Of a stretch of 7,543 nt of DNA, positions 1-5,533 are shown piece after piece. The stretch comes from Propionibacteriaceae bacterium (GTDB taxonomy: Bacteria; Actinomycetota; Actinomycetes; Propionibacteriales; Propionibacteriaceae), in NCBI GenBank assembly GCA_021323255.1, contig JAJTCL010000126.1, positions 1 through 7,543 of the forward strand, in the 5' to 3' direction. A program made the translations under genes and the position numbers. Each line of letters begins with the position of its first letter. The stretch's first letter is position 1. Under the pieces are notes generated by a model, which ran no database searches, was not told the origin of the DNA, and saw only the letters and a list, made by a program, of their open reading frames with translations.

Positions 1-170
1 ACTTGATAGAACGAGACGACAGTGCCGTCAGATGGTGCGTCGAGCCGCACCGCGACGGCGATGACACCGAGCAGCACTAAAACGACTGCTAGAAGTGCTG
101 GAGCACGGCGGGTGAGGCTGGAACGCCAGGCGCGTCGCTGCGCCACCTTCACTGACGCCGACGCACTCAC
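1..170 (-). CDS. N-terminus of a membrane-anchored protein, cut by the left edge
   Basis: An open frame runs leftward from a GTG at 168-170 to the window edge (56 codons, no stop), so only the N-terminus is visible. About 24 residues rich in Ser, Ala and Arg precede one strong hydrophobic segment (residues about 25-42, PALLAVVLVLLGVIAVAV). This is followed by RLDAPSDGTVVSFYQ, which would lie outside the membrane if the segment is a signal anchor. Codons mostly end in G or C, and an in-frame TGA nine codons before the GTG limits the start. There is no clear Shine-Dalgarno sequence. A basic N-terminus, one helix and an extracytoplasmic start fits a sensor kinase or other envelope protein, but the family cannot be named from this fragment. 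It is divergent from the operon starting at 303 and shares its control region. Confidence 0.6.
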   Translation of the reverse strand, partial: MSASASVKVAQRRAWRSSLTRRAPALLAVVLVLLGVIAVAVRLDAPSDGTVVSFYQ

Positions 171-302
171 GACCCAATTCTCGTAGTGCTCACCTCACCG
201 CATGGAAGGATGCTGCCTCGCCACACAGCATTCTGAAGAATCCCGCTCGGAACGGGACATGGTCCCGTGACAGCGGGACACCTCCCCGCTGAGCCTGGCG
301 GC
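171..302. promoter_or_regulatory. Divergent intergenic control region with nested inverted repeats
   Basis: This 132-bp gap separates a leftward gene (GTG at 170) from a rightward operon (ATG at 303). It contains ATTCT-GA-AGAAT at 230-241, then a chain of G/C-rich inverted repeats. These are TCCCG 241-245 with CGGGA 253-257; ACGGGAC 252-258 with GTCCCGT 262-268 (loop ATG); GTCCCG 262-267 with CGGGAC 274-279; and CAGCGGG 271-277 with CCCGCTG 285-291. The middle arms are shared, so the hairpins at 252-268 and 271-291 can form together, while the 262-279 hairpin excludes both. The last stem ends 11 nt before the ATG. They could be tandem operator half-sites or an RNA switch in the leader. No convincing -35/-10 pair could be assigned on either strand. 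Confidence 0.5.
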
Positions 303-992
303 ATGCTCACCGAGACTCGTCCGCCGCGGCAACGGATCGCCAGTCCGGTGCTGTGGGCGTTGACCTCCGGCATCACCGGAGTGGTGGCCAATGTGCTGCT
401 CGTGCTGTCCTTCTTGCTCGGGCAGCCCTTCGGCGTCAATGGTCCACTTGCCCAGGCCGGCCAGGACTTCATGTGGCTTGGCAGCGCAAACGATGTGGTG
501 ATCATCGTGCAGTTCGTGACCTTCATCCCGGTGGCGCTGGCCGTGCGCAGGTGGCTACCCCCTGCGCGATCTGTGCGACTGGCAACGGCTGCGGCGATCG
601 TAGCCATGGTCGTTGTCGCCATTCTCCAGCTGCTGCTCGTCGCCGGCATCCTGGAGTTCGACGTCCAGGTCGTACTCGTTGTGGCGACGTTCTTGGTGGT
701 TTACGCCTGGGTAATCGCGGTCAGCTCGACCGGCCATCGCAGCGGCACCTTGCTCCGATCGGTCACCCGTTTCGGCCTGCTCCTCGGAGTGTCCTTTCCG
801 GTGGGTCTGGTCATTGCTGCGGCGGGTCTGCTCTTTCCCGGGGGTTCGCCGGCCCAACTCGCCTTCGTCATACCTGGCGTTGCCATCGCGGCCATCGGTT
901 GGTTGGGCCTTCCGGTCTGGCCGTTGGTGCTGGCCCGTCTGGTGTTCAGCAAAACCCCATCGCGCCTGTCCAACGAGGAAGCAGTCCCATGA
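303..992 (+). CDS. Unrecognised polytopic membrane protein (six predicted helices)
   Basis: A 229-residue protein with about six hydrophobic segments: residues 17-40, 63-81, 93-116, 120-141, 156-178 and 186-213. It has an Arg/Pro-rich N-terminus and a short polar tail (SKTPSRLSNEEAVP). No catalytic motif or cysteine pair is visible, and I do not recognise the family. The ATG at 303 is preferred. A GTG at 267 is also in frame, but it sits inside the palindromes and has no Shine-Dalgarno sequence, and its extra residues (TAGHLPAEPGG) look unrelated to a membrane protein start. The ribosome site before 303 (GAGCCTGGCGG) is weak. The stop overlaps the next start as ATGA at 989-992, so the two genes are probably translationally coupled, and this is the likely first gene of the operon that includes the multicopper oxidase. 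Confidence 0.75.
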   Translation: MLTETRPPRQRIASPVLWALTSGITGVVANVLLVLSFLLGQPFGVNGPLAQAGQDFMWLGSANDVVIIVQFVTFIPVALAVRRWLPPARSVRLATAAAIVAMVVVAILQLLLVAGILEFDVQVVLVVATFLVVYAWVIAVSSTGHRSGTLLRSVTRFGLLLGVSFPVGLVIAAAGLLFPGGSPAQLAFVIPGVAIAAIGWLGLPVWPLVLARLVFSKTPSRLSNEEAVP

Positions 993-1435
993 GAACCACC
1001 GGAGCAGGGCGCGCGGCCGCGGTACTGACGTGGGTCTACGCCGCAGGCTTTGGGATTCCGGGCATTCCGGTGTCCGGCTACCTGCTGAGCCATGGATCCC
1101 TACCGTGGTTTCTCGACCTGTTCCCGATGTACGGCGGCCCGTGGTCGTCGCGGACCTCGGCAGGCACATTCGTCGCACTGCTGGCTGTGTTCCTCGTGGT
1201 GACGGGGCTAGCAGCTTGGTCCGCTTGGTGGCTATGGCAGGGCCGGAAGGTTGGCGCGCTAGTCAACCTGGCCCTGCTTCCGGTCGAGGCAATCTTCTGG
1301 GTTGGCTTCGCATTGCCGTTCCCGTGGCTGGTCGGCGCTGCCCGGGCACTGTTGATCGCCATCGGGTGGAGGTCTCTCGCCACCGGCCAGAATCCCCAAA
1401 AATCTGGGATCGACCTCGACCGGCAGCCAACTTAG
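989..1435 (+). CDS. Unrecognised small membrane protein (four predicted helices)
   Basis: The product is 148 residues with hydrophobic segments at about 12-33, 58-84, 88-109 and 110-128. Loops are rich in Gly, Pro and Trp: GIPGIPVSGYLL at 22-33, LPWFLDLFPMYGGPW at 38-52, LLPVEAIFWVGFALPFPW at 96-113. A Pro-Met-Tyr-Gly-Gly-Pro-Trp loop and a membrane-embedded Pro-Val-Glu are the most distinctive elements. I do not recognise a named family. The same frame is open further upstream (from 353), but that part is Arg/Cys-rich noise over the preceding gene. The ATG at 989 has GAGGAA at 975-980 at good spacing and overlaps the upstream stop (ATGA), which fixes the start. The overlap suggests equal production and perhaps physical association with the preceding membrane protein. 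Confidence 0.82.
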   Translation: MRTTGAGRAAAVLTWVYAAGFGIPGIPVSGYLLSHGSLPWFLDLFPMYGGPWSSRTSAGTFVALLAVFLVVTGLAAWSAWWLWQGRKVGALVNLALLPVEAIFWVGFALPFPWLVGAARALLIAIGWRSLATGQNPQKSGIDLDRQPT

Positions 1436-1478
1436 CGTCGTGGCACAACACATCTTGGTCCAACTATTCGACGTGTCC

Positions 1479-1498
1479 CAGGAGGAAGGAATGTCATG
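1479..1498 (+). promoter_or_regulatory. Strong ribosome binding site with a two-codon mini-ORF before the DUF6220-like gene
   Basis: GGAGGAAGGA at 1481-1490 is the strongest Shine-Dalgarno sequence in the operon. It is followed by ATG TCA TGA at 1491-1499. The TGA of this Met-Ser mini-frame overlaps the ATG at 1496 that starts the real gene. GGAGG lies 5 nt from the first ATG and 10 nt from the second, so initiation at either is possible. The arrangement may be chance, since an ATG four bases before a start is not rare. The 60-bp gap before the gene (1436-1495) also carries a short TTGGTCCAA palindrome at 1455-1463 but no clear promoter. Confidence 0.6.
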
Positions 1499-1969
1499 AG
1501 AAATGCGTACAAGGTGCTCGCATACATCGTGGCCGCCGAAGTGGCCATTCAGGCCATGGTCATGGTCTGGGCGATTGCCGGGCTCGTGAAGTGGGTTGAC
1601 GGTGGCGGGGTGTTCGACAAGTCGATCATGGAGAGCGGGGCAACGCCCTTCACCGAGGTGTTCGGCATCATCGTGCACGCCATCAACGGAACCTTCGTGG
1701 TGCCAGCGATCGCGCTGGTGCTGCTGATCACCTCGTTCTTCACCAAGGTGCGCGGAGCGATCAAATGGGCCGCGATTGTTTTCGTGCTCGTGGTCGCGCA
1801 GGGCCAGATCGGGTACCTCGGCCATGAGTTCCCCTTCGCCGGTGCGCTGCACGGCCTCAACGCCCTGGCGCTGTTCAGCGCGGCCTTCTATACCGGTCGC
1901 CGGATCCGCACTGCGGCATCCCCGGTTGTCGAAGAGCAGCCAGAGGTGCAGGCCGCAACGCCTGTGTGA
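1496..1969 (+). CDS. Small four-helix membrane protein, DUF6220-like
   Basis: A 157-residue protein with four hydrophobic segments at about 5-29, 54-80, 88-108 and 112-133 and a polar C-terminal tail (about 135-157) rich in Glu, Pro and Ala. Histidines lie inside or beside helices: His61 in FGIIVHAINGTF, His110 in YLGHEFPF, and His119 in GALHGLNALALF. From memory, the size and the two spaced His-containing helices (HAxNG and ALHGLNAL) resemble the actinobacterial DUF6220 family, which has no established function. A four-helix bundle with paired histidines is also how small membrane cytochromes hold heme b, so heme binding is possible but is inference only. Its stop is fused to the start of the multicopper oxidase (TGATG at 1967-1971), which strongly suggests the two act together, for example in electron transfer or copper handling. 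Confidence 0.85.
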   Translation: MRNAYKVLAYIVAAEVAIQAMVMVWAIAGLVKWVDGGGVFDKSIMESGATPFTEVFGIIVHAINGTFVVPAIALVLLITSFFTKVRGAIKWAAIVFVLVVAQGQIGYLGHEFPFAGALHGLNALALFSAAFYTGRRIRTAASPVVEEQPEVQAATPV

Positions 1970-3477
1970 TGGTGATCCACTCGCAGCGGCCGGGATCTGG
2001 CGTGGAGACTCGTGGTCGGCGGATGCTGCGCGTCGTTCTGCCGGTGCTCGCAACGGTGGCGATTGTGGTCCCACTGGCATGGATGTGGCAGGCCAGCCGG
2101 ATGCCGGCGGCATATTCGGTGATGGAGATGGGCTACCTCGACTACGGCGGCCATGGGCAAGACAGCGGACACTCCCACCATTCGGAGGCAGCACGCTCGG
2201 TCACCGAATTGGTCGCCGAGCCGGCGCGACCGGCGGACGTACGGGTCGACCTGGTGACCCGACAAGAAATACTCAAGATCGGCGGGCGGTCCATCGCCGG
2301 ATTCACCGTGAACGGCACCTCACCCGGCCCGGAGATCCGCGTCAGGCAGGGTCAGCTGATCGAGGTGCATCTGCGTAATGAGTCGGTGGCTGCAGGCGTC
2401 GCGCTGCACTGGCACGGCCTCGACGTCCCCAACGCCATGGACGGCGTCGCAGGCGTGACTCAAGACGCCGTGCCGATCGGGGCTAGGTTCACCTACCGCT
2501 TCGTCGCCGATCGAGCCGGCTCGTTCTGGTATCACTCCCACCAGGTATCCAATCCGCAGGTTGCCGGAGGGCTGCTCGGTTCGCTGGTAGTGCTGCCGCC
2601 TTCGGGCATCGCCGAGCAGGTCGACGTTGCTGCGCTTGCCCACACGTACGGGGGTGTGAGGACCATCAACGGCAAGGCCGGCGACCTCCGCGTCCCGGCG
2701 GAACCCGGTCGGCGCATGCGGATACGGATCACCAACACTGACAACGGGCCGATGCAGGTGTGGACCAGCAGGTCCTTCCGCCTGCTCGCGGTGGACGGCA
2801 CCGAAGTGAACCGACCCACGCAGGTGTCCGATCGCGCGGTCACCCTCACTGCGGGCGCCCGGGCCGACATCGAGACCCAGGTGCCCGCTGACGGCACAGC
2901 GGTCAGGGTGCAGCTGTCCAAGGCGACCGCGGTGATCGTCGGACCGCAGAGCGCCGAGGTGCCTGTGCCACCGCAGCCTGGCGATGAGTTGGATCTGCTG
3001 AGCTACGGCTCACCAGCCACGCTCGGCTTCGAGCCGGCGCAAGCCGGCCGCCGATTCGACTATCTGATCGGTCGTCGACCCGGGTTTGTCAAAGGCCGTC
3101 CAGGTATGTGGTGGTCGATCAACGGTCACCTCTACCCGAACGTCCCGATGTTCGTGGTACGCGAGGGGGACGTGGCGTTGGTCCACATCGAGAACCGCAG
3201 TTCCGAGGTGCATCCGATGCACCTGCATGGCCACCACATGGTCGTGCTCGCCCGCAACGGCGTGGCAGCCACCGGAAGCCCCTGGTGGGTCGACTCGCTC
3301 AATGTCGCGGCCAAGGAGAGCTATGACGTCGCCTTCGTAGCCGACAACCCCGGCATTTGGATGGACCACTGCCACAACTTGAAACACGCCGCCGACGGAA
3401 TGGTCGCGCACCTCATGTACGAGGGATTCGACACCCCGTATCGCATCGCAGGACCGGCTGACAACAGGCCAGAATGA
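1969..3477 (+). CDS. Membrane-anchored multicopper oxidase
   Basis: Multicopper oxidases remove electrons from a substrate (phenols, metal ions or other reductants) at a type 1 copper and pass them to a trinuclear cluster that reduces O2 to water. This 502-residue protein (counted from the ATG at 1969) has a basic N-terminus and one hydrophobic anchor (about 21-39). A His/Met-rich stalk follows (Met45, Met52, Met54, His62, His68, His70, His71), then cupredoxin domains. All copper ligands are present: HWH 147-149, HSH 189-191, HPMHLH 415-420, and HCHNLKHAADGM 467-478. The type 1 set is His415, Cys468, His473 and axial Met478. A GTG at 1966 could add one residue, and an ATG at 2023 could shorten the N-terminus. 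The start overlaps the previous stop (TGATG). The anchor implies action outside the cytoplasmic membrane. The substrate cannot be told from the sequence; laccase-like and cuprous-oxidase-like roles are both possible. Confidence 0.95.
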   Translation: MVIHSQRPGSGVETRGRRMLRVVLPVLATVAIVVPLAWMWQASRMPAAYSVMEMGYLDYGGHGQDSGHSHHSEAARSVTELVAEPARPADVRVDLVTRQEILKIGGRSIAGFTVNGTSPGPEIRVRQGQLIEVHLRNESVAAGVALHWHGLDVPNAMDGVAGVTQDAVPIGARFTYRFVADRAGSFWYHSHQVSNPQVAGGLLGSLVVLPPSGIAEQVDVAALAHTYGGVRTINGKAGDLRVPAEPGRRMRIRITNTDNGPMQVWTSRSFRLLAVDGTEVNRPTQVSDRAVTLTAGARADIETQVPADGTAVRVQLSKATAVIVGPQSAEVPVPPQPGDELDLLSYGSPATLGFEPAQAGRRFDYLIGRRPGFVKGRPGMWWSINGHLYPNVPMFVVREGDVALVHIENRSSEVHPMHLHGHHMVVLARNGVAATGSPWWVDSLNVAAKESYDVAFVADNPGIWMDHCHNLKHAADGMVAHLMYEGFDTPYRIAGPADNRPE

Positions 3478-3504
3478 GGCAAGCGCAGCACGACCCTCAG
3501 ATAC

Positions 3505-3570
3505 CGACGCCAGTTGCGCTTCCGCCCGGCGTGTCGGCCTTTCTTGAGCATCTGGCGTCACTTTTTGGGG
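3505..3570 (+). terminator. Possible terminator between convergent genes
   Basis: In the 96-bp gap between two convergent stops (3477 and 3574), GACGCCAG at 3506-3513 pairs perfectly with CTGGCGTC at 3552-3559. TTTTT at 3562-3566 follows, as expected for termination of the plus-strand multicopper oxidase operon. The 38-nt loop is long for a classical terminator. A shorter alternative pairs CCGAC/GCC (3505-3512) with GGC/GTCGG (3528-3537) before a CCTTTCTT run. A separate AAGCGCA/TGCGCTT repeat lies at 3481-3487 and 3515-3521. No comparable T-run serves the minus-strand gene. Confidence 0.35.
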
Positions 3571-3573
3571 GAC

Positions 3574-5091
3574 TCAACCACTCGGATACGGAGTGAGCAG
3601 CTGGTCGACCGGCGCATAGTTGTCGGTCAGCACCGGGGCGTCGGCAGTCCATCCGGTTAGTTCTGCGCCGGTGATCACGTCCCACTCCGCCCCGCGCTCT
3701 GCGATCTTTCCGCTGATCGAGGTGACATCGAGCGGTGCCTGGGAGGCGATCACGACCAGGTTGCCGCCGGCCTTATCCCCACCAGTCAAGGTGTCGGTCT
3801 CGGTGGCGAGCGCTACATGATCAAATGTGTCGGCCAGCGTGGCGACCTCAGCCCGCGCGAACGCGAGCGGTCCGTAGTCGAGGAGATTGATCACATAGAC
3901 TCCGTCCGCGGCGAGGACGCGGGCAATCTCGCGGACCGTCTCACGTGTGGTGAGGTGCCACGGCACACTGACGCCACCGAAGGCATCGCCCAGCACCAGG
4001 TCGTGACTGTCATCAGCTAGCCGGCCCAACCCGAGCCGAGCGTCCTCCACGCGGACCTCAACGCCCTCGGTGCTCTCGAGTCCGAACCGCTCGGTGTCGA
4101 TCTTGACAACGCCGGGATCGATCTCAGACACCAGGCTGGAGGTCCCTGGGCGTACCTGCTCGAGATAGCGCGGCAAGGTCAACCCGCCACCGCCGATGTG
4201 ATAAACCCGAAGCGGCTGCCCTTCAGGGTAGGACGTGTCTATCACCGAGGCGACGGCTTTGGCGTAGTCCCAGTCGAGATAGGTCGGATCCTCGAGGTCG
4301 ACGTAGGAATGCGGTGCACCATCGAGCATGAGCACCCGCCCCGAGGCCCGGTCGGGGTCGGTCACTACCACAGCGCAGTGGTAGATCGTCTCAACGTCGC
4401 AGCCGCCGGGTGCCATCGCGACGGCACTACCACCGAGCAGGACAAGCACCGCCGGAGCGACCGCCGACCGCCAGCCACGCACGCGGAACTCGACCACCGC
4501 CGCAGCGAGGACCAGCGCTGCCCCGAGCCCGACCATGATGCCGCTGACTGGCAGCCGCGAGATCAGTACGAAGCCGGTGACGACCGTGCCGACGATGGCC
4601 CCTGTTGTGCCGATCGCAGAGAGTCTTCCGACGACCGTACCGGTCTCGTTGAGACTGGTCAGCCGCAGCTTGGTGACCATCGGCGTCACGGCCGCCAGGA
4701 ACGTGCCAGGCACGATGATCGCGAACGTGGCCACCAGCATCAGCAGCGCCCCGCGATCAAACGCGCCCGCCGCGCGTACGGCGAACGGGGTTGCCGCCAC
4801 CGCCACCCCGGACACCGCGAGTAACGGACCCAGCACCCGGCGCGGCGGGATCACATCGGCTACCCGGCCCCCAGCCCAGCAGCCCAGGGCAATGGCTGCC
4901 AGCGCAACGCTGATGACGAGGGTGCTCGTCTCCAGAGTCAGACCGAGGTACGGGGCCAGCAGCCGTAGTGCGACCACCTCGACGACAAGCACGCTGGCCG
5001 ACGCGCCGAAGACCAATGCCGCCGCGGCGTACCGGCCCAGCTCAGGCGAGTCAGGATGTGCGACGACGATCTCGCCCGATTTGCTGCTCAC
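3574..5091 (-). CDS. Membrane-fused spermidine-synthase-like protein
   Basis: A 505-residue protein. The N-terminal half has about seven hydrophobic segments (within residues 21-225), resembling the MFS-like half of fused spermidine synthases. The C-terminal half (from about 230) is a Rossmann methyltransferase-like domain. Visible motifs are CDVETIYHC 231-239, the nucleotide-binding loop HIGGGGLTLPRYL 298-310, acidic EIDP 323-326, Asp350 in VEDARLGLG, LGDAFGG 367-373, and a C-terminal TDNYAPVDQLL 489-499. Classical spermidine synthases bind decarboxylated S-adenosylmethionine and putrescine and carry a DSxDP-type loop. Here the loop reads GDAFGG, so polyamine synthesis should not be assumed. 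The start is GTG at 5089-5091, the only usable start in frame before the first helix, and it has no Shine-Dalgarno sequence. Convergent with the oxidase operon and divergent from the ArsR gene, it seems to be its own transcription unit. Confidence 0.9.
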   Translation of the reverse strand: MSSKSGEIVVAHPDSPELGRYAAAALVFGASASVLVVEVVALRLLAPYLGLTLETSTLVISVALAAIALGCWAGGRVADVIPPRRVLGPLLAVSGVAVAATPFAVRAAGAFDRGALLMLVATFAIIVPGTFLAAVTPMVTKLRLTSLNETGTVVGRLSAIGTTGAIVGTVVTGFVLISRLPVSGIMVGLGAALVLAAAVVEFRVRGWRSAVAPAVLVLLGGSAVAMAPGGCDVETIYHCAVVVTDPDRASGRVLMLDGAPHSYVDLEDPTYLDWDYAKAVASVIDTSYPEGQPLRVYHIGGGGLTLPRYLEQVRPGTSSLVSEIDPGVVKIDTERFGLESTEGVEVRVEDARLGLGRLADDSHDLVLGDAFGGVSVPWHLTTRETVREIARVLAADGVYVINLLDYGPLAFARAEVATLADTFDHVALATETDTLTGGDKAGGNLVVIASQAPLDVTSISGKIAERGAEWDVITGAELTGWTADAPVLTDNYAPVDQLLTPYPSG

Positions 5092-5103
5092 CGCTGGATC
5101 ATG
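5092..5103 (-). promoter_or_regulatory. Possible -10 element of a leaderless transcript
   Basis: On the minus strand CATGAT (complement of 5098-5103) resembles the TATGAT-type -10 box. It lies 6 nt before the GTG start of the spermidine-synthase-like gene, which has no Shine-Dalgarno sequence. That spacing would start the RNA at or next to the GTG. No good -35 hexamer is found 16-18 nt further upstream, so the assignment is tentative. Confidence 0.3.
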
Positions 5104-5176
5104 CCACGGGTCGTGTAAAGAGAGCAGAGCCAGCTAAAGAGGTTGATCGGCGCGGGCGTCGGCGCAAGAGTTGTAA

Positions 5177-5197
5177 ATTGCTTGACAGCAATATTGC
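5177..5197. promoter_or_regulatory. Palindromic operator wrapped around a TTGACA box
   Basis: Three half-sites occur in a row: ATTGC 5177-5181, GCAAT 5188-5192 and ATTGC 5193-5197. The first two form an inverted repeat exactly flanking TTGACA (5182-5187). The last two abut as the perfect 10-bp palindrome GCAATATTGC (5188-5197). The site is AT-rich in a GC-rich setting and lies 22 bp before the ArsR-type gene. Dyads overlapping the -35 region are the usual binding sites of autoregulating ArsR-family repressors, so this is probably its own operator. Confidence 0.6.
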
Positions 5198-5218
5198 CCA
5201 TAGAGCATACTAGCTCAC
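5182..5218 (+). promoter_or_regulatory. Promoter of the ArsR-SRPBCC operon, probably leaderless
   Basis: A perfect -35 hexamer TTGACA (5182-5187) is followed after 18 bp by CATACT (5206-5211), a fair -10 match, and then 7 bp before the ATG at 5219. No Shine-Dalgarno sequence precedes that ATG. Together these suggest that transcription begins at or within a base or two of the A of the start codon, giving a leaderless mRNA, which is common in actinobacteria. Confidence 0.55.
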
Positions 5219-5533
5219 ATGGCGGCGAGCTTGTTCGAGGTAGTGGTCGAGCCGAACCGTCGGCGGATCCTCGACCTGCTTCGCGATGGCGACCGATCGG
5301 TAAACGATCTCGTCGATGTGCTCGACATCGCCCAGCCCACTGTGTCAAAGCATCTCAAGGCGCTACGCGAAGCCGGCCTCGTCGTCGTTCGGCCCGATGC
5401 CCAAAAGCGGTGGTACCAGCTCCGATCGGAACCGCTGCGCGAGCTCGACGCGTGGCTCGAGCCGTACCGAGCAGCGTGGTCGGCTCGCTTCGACGCGCTG
5501 GCGCGCCACCTGGACCAAAAGGAGGATCTATGA
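5219..5533 (+). CDS. ArsR-family winged-helix repressor
   Basis: A 104-residue DNA-binding repressor of the ArsR/SmtB fold. It opens with LFEVVVEPNRRRILDLL (residues 5-21), the usual first helix of this subgroup. The recognition helix is in QPTVSKHLKALREAGLV (39-55), and the wing is RPDAQKRWYQL (58-68). The C-terminus (about 72-100) is a helix with the DAWLEPYRAAWSARFDAL pattern seen in ArsR proteins paired with SRPBCC genes. There is no cysteine at all, so the classical thiol metal-sensing sites are absent and any signal is probably not sensed by cysteine-bound arsenic, cadmium or zinc. The ATG at 5219 matches the normal N-terminus of the family and follows a probable leaderless promoter and palindromic operator. 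Its stop overlaps the next start (ATGA 5530-5533). It likely represses itself and the SRPBCC gene. Confidence 0.93.
   Translation: MAASLFEVVVEPNRRRILDLLRDGDRSVNDLVDVLDIAQPTVSKHLKALREAGLVVVRPDAQKRWYQLRSEPLRELDAWLEPYRAAWSARFDALARHLDQKEDL

Noticed and set aside
267..302. GTG at 267 as start of the first plus-strand membrane protein
   Set aside because: It sits within the palindromes, has no ribosome site, and adds residues unlike a membrane protein start; the ATG at 303 is better.
353..988. Upstream extension of the gene starting at 989
   Set aside because: The frame is open but its product is Arg/Cys-rich and antiparallel in character to the real membrane gene in another frame; the ATGA overlap and GAGGAA mark 989 as the start.
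1259..2194. 311-codon open frame on the minus strand
   Set aside because: It lies opposite three well-supported genes, is rich in Arg, His, Pro and Asp, and has no recognisable domain; it is a high-GC shadow.
3481..3521. AAGCGCA/TGCGCTT repeat as the oxidase terminator
   Set aside because: The stem is only 7 bp with a 27-nt loop and no T-run follows; the GACGCCAG/CTGGCGTC pair before TTTTT is a better candidate.
4198..4824. 208-codon open frame on the plus strand
   Set aside because: It is antisense to the spermidine-synthase-like gene and encodes a low-complexity Arg/Asp/His-rich product.
5143..5529. N-terminal extension of the SRPBCC gene
   Set aside because: It overlaps the ArsR gene in another frame and is Arg/Ser-rich; a strong ribosome site and ATGA overlap place the start at 5530.
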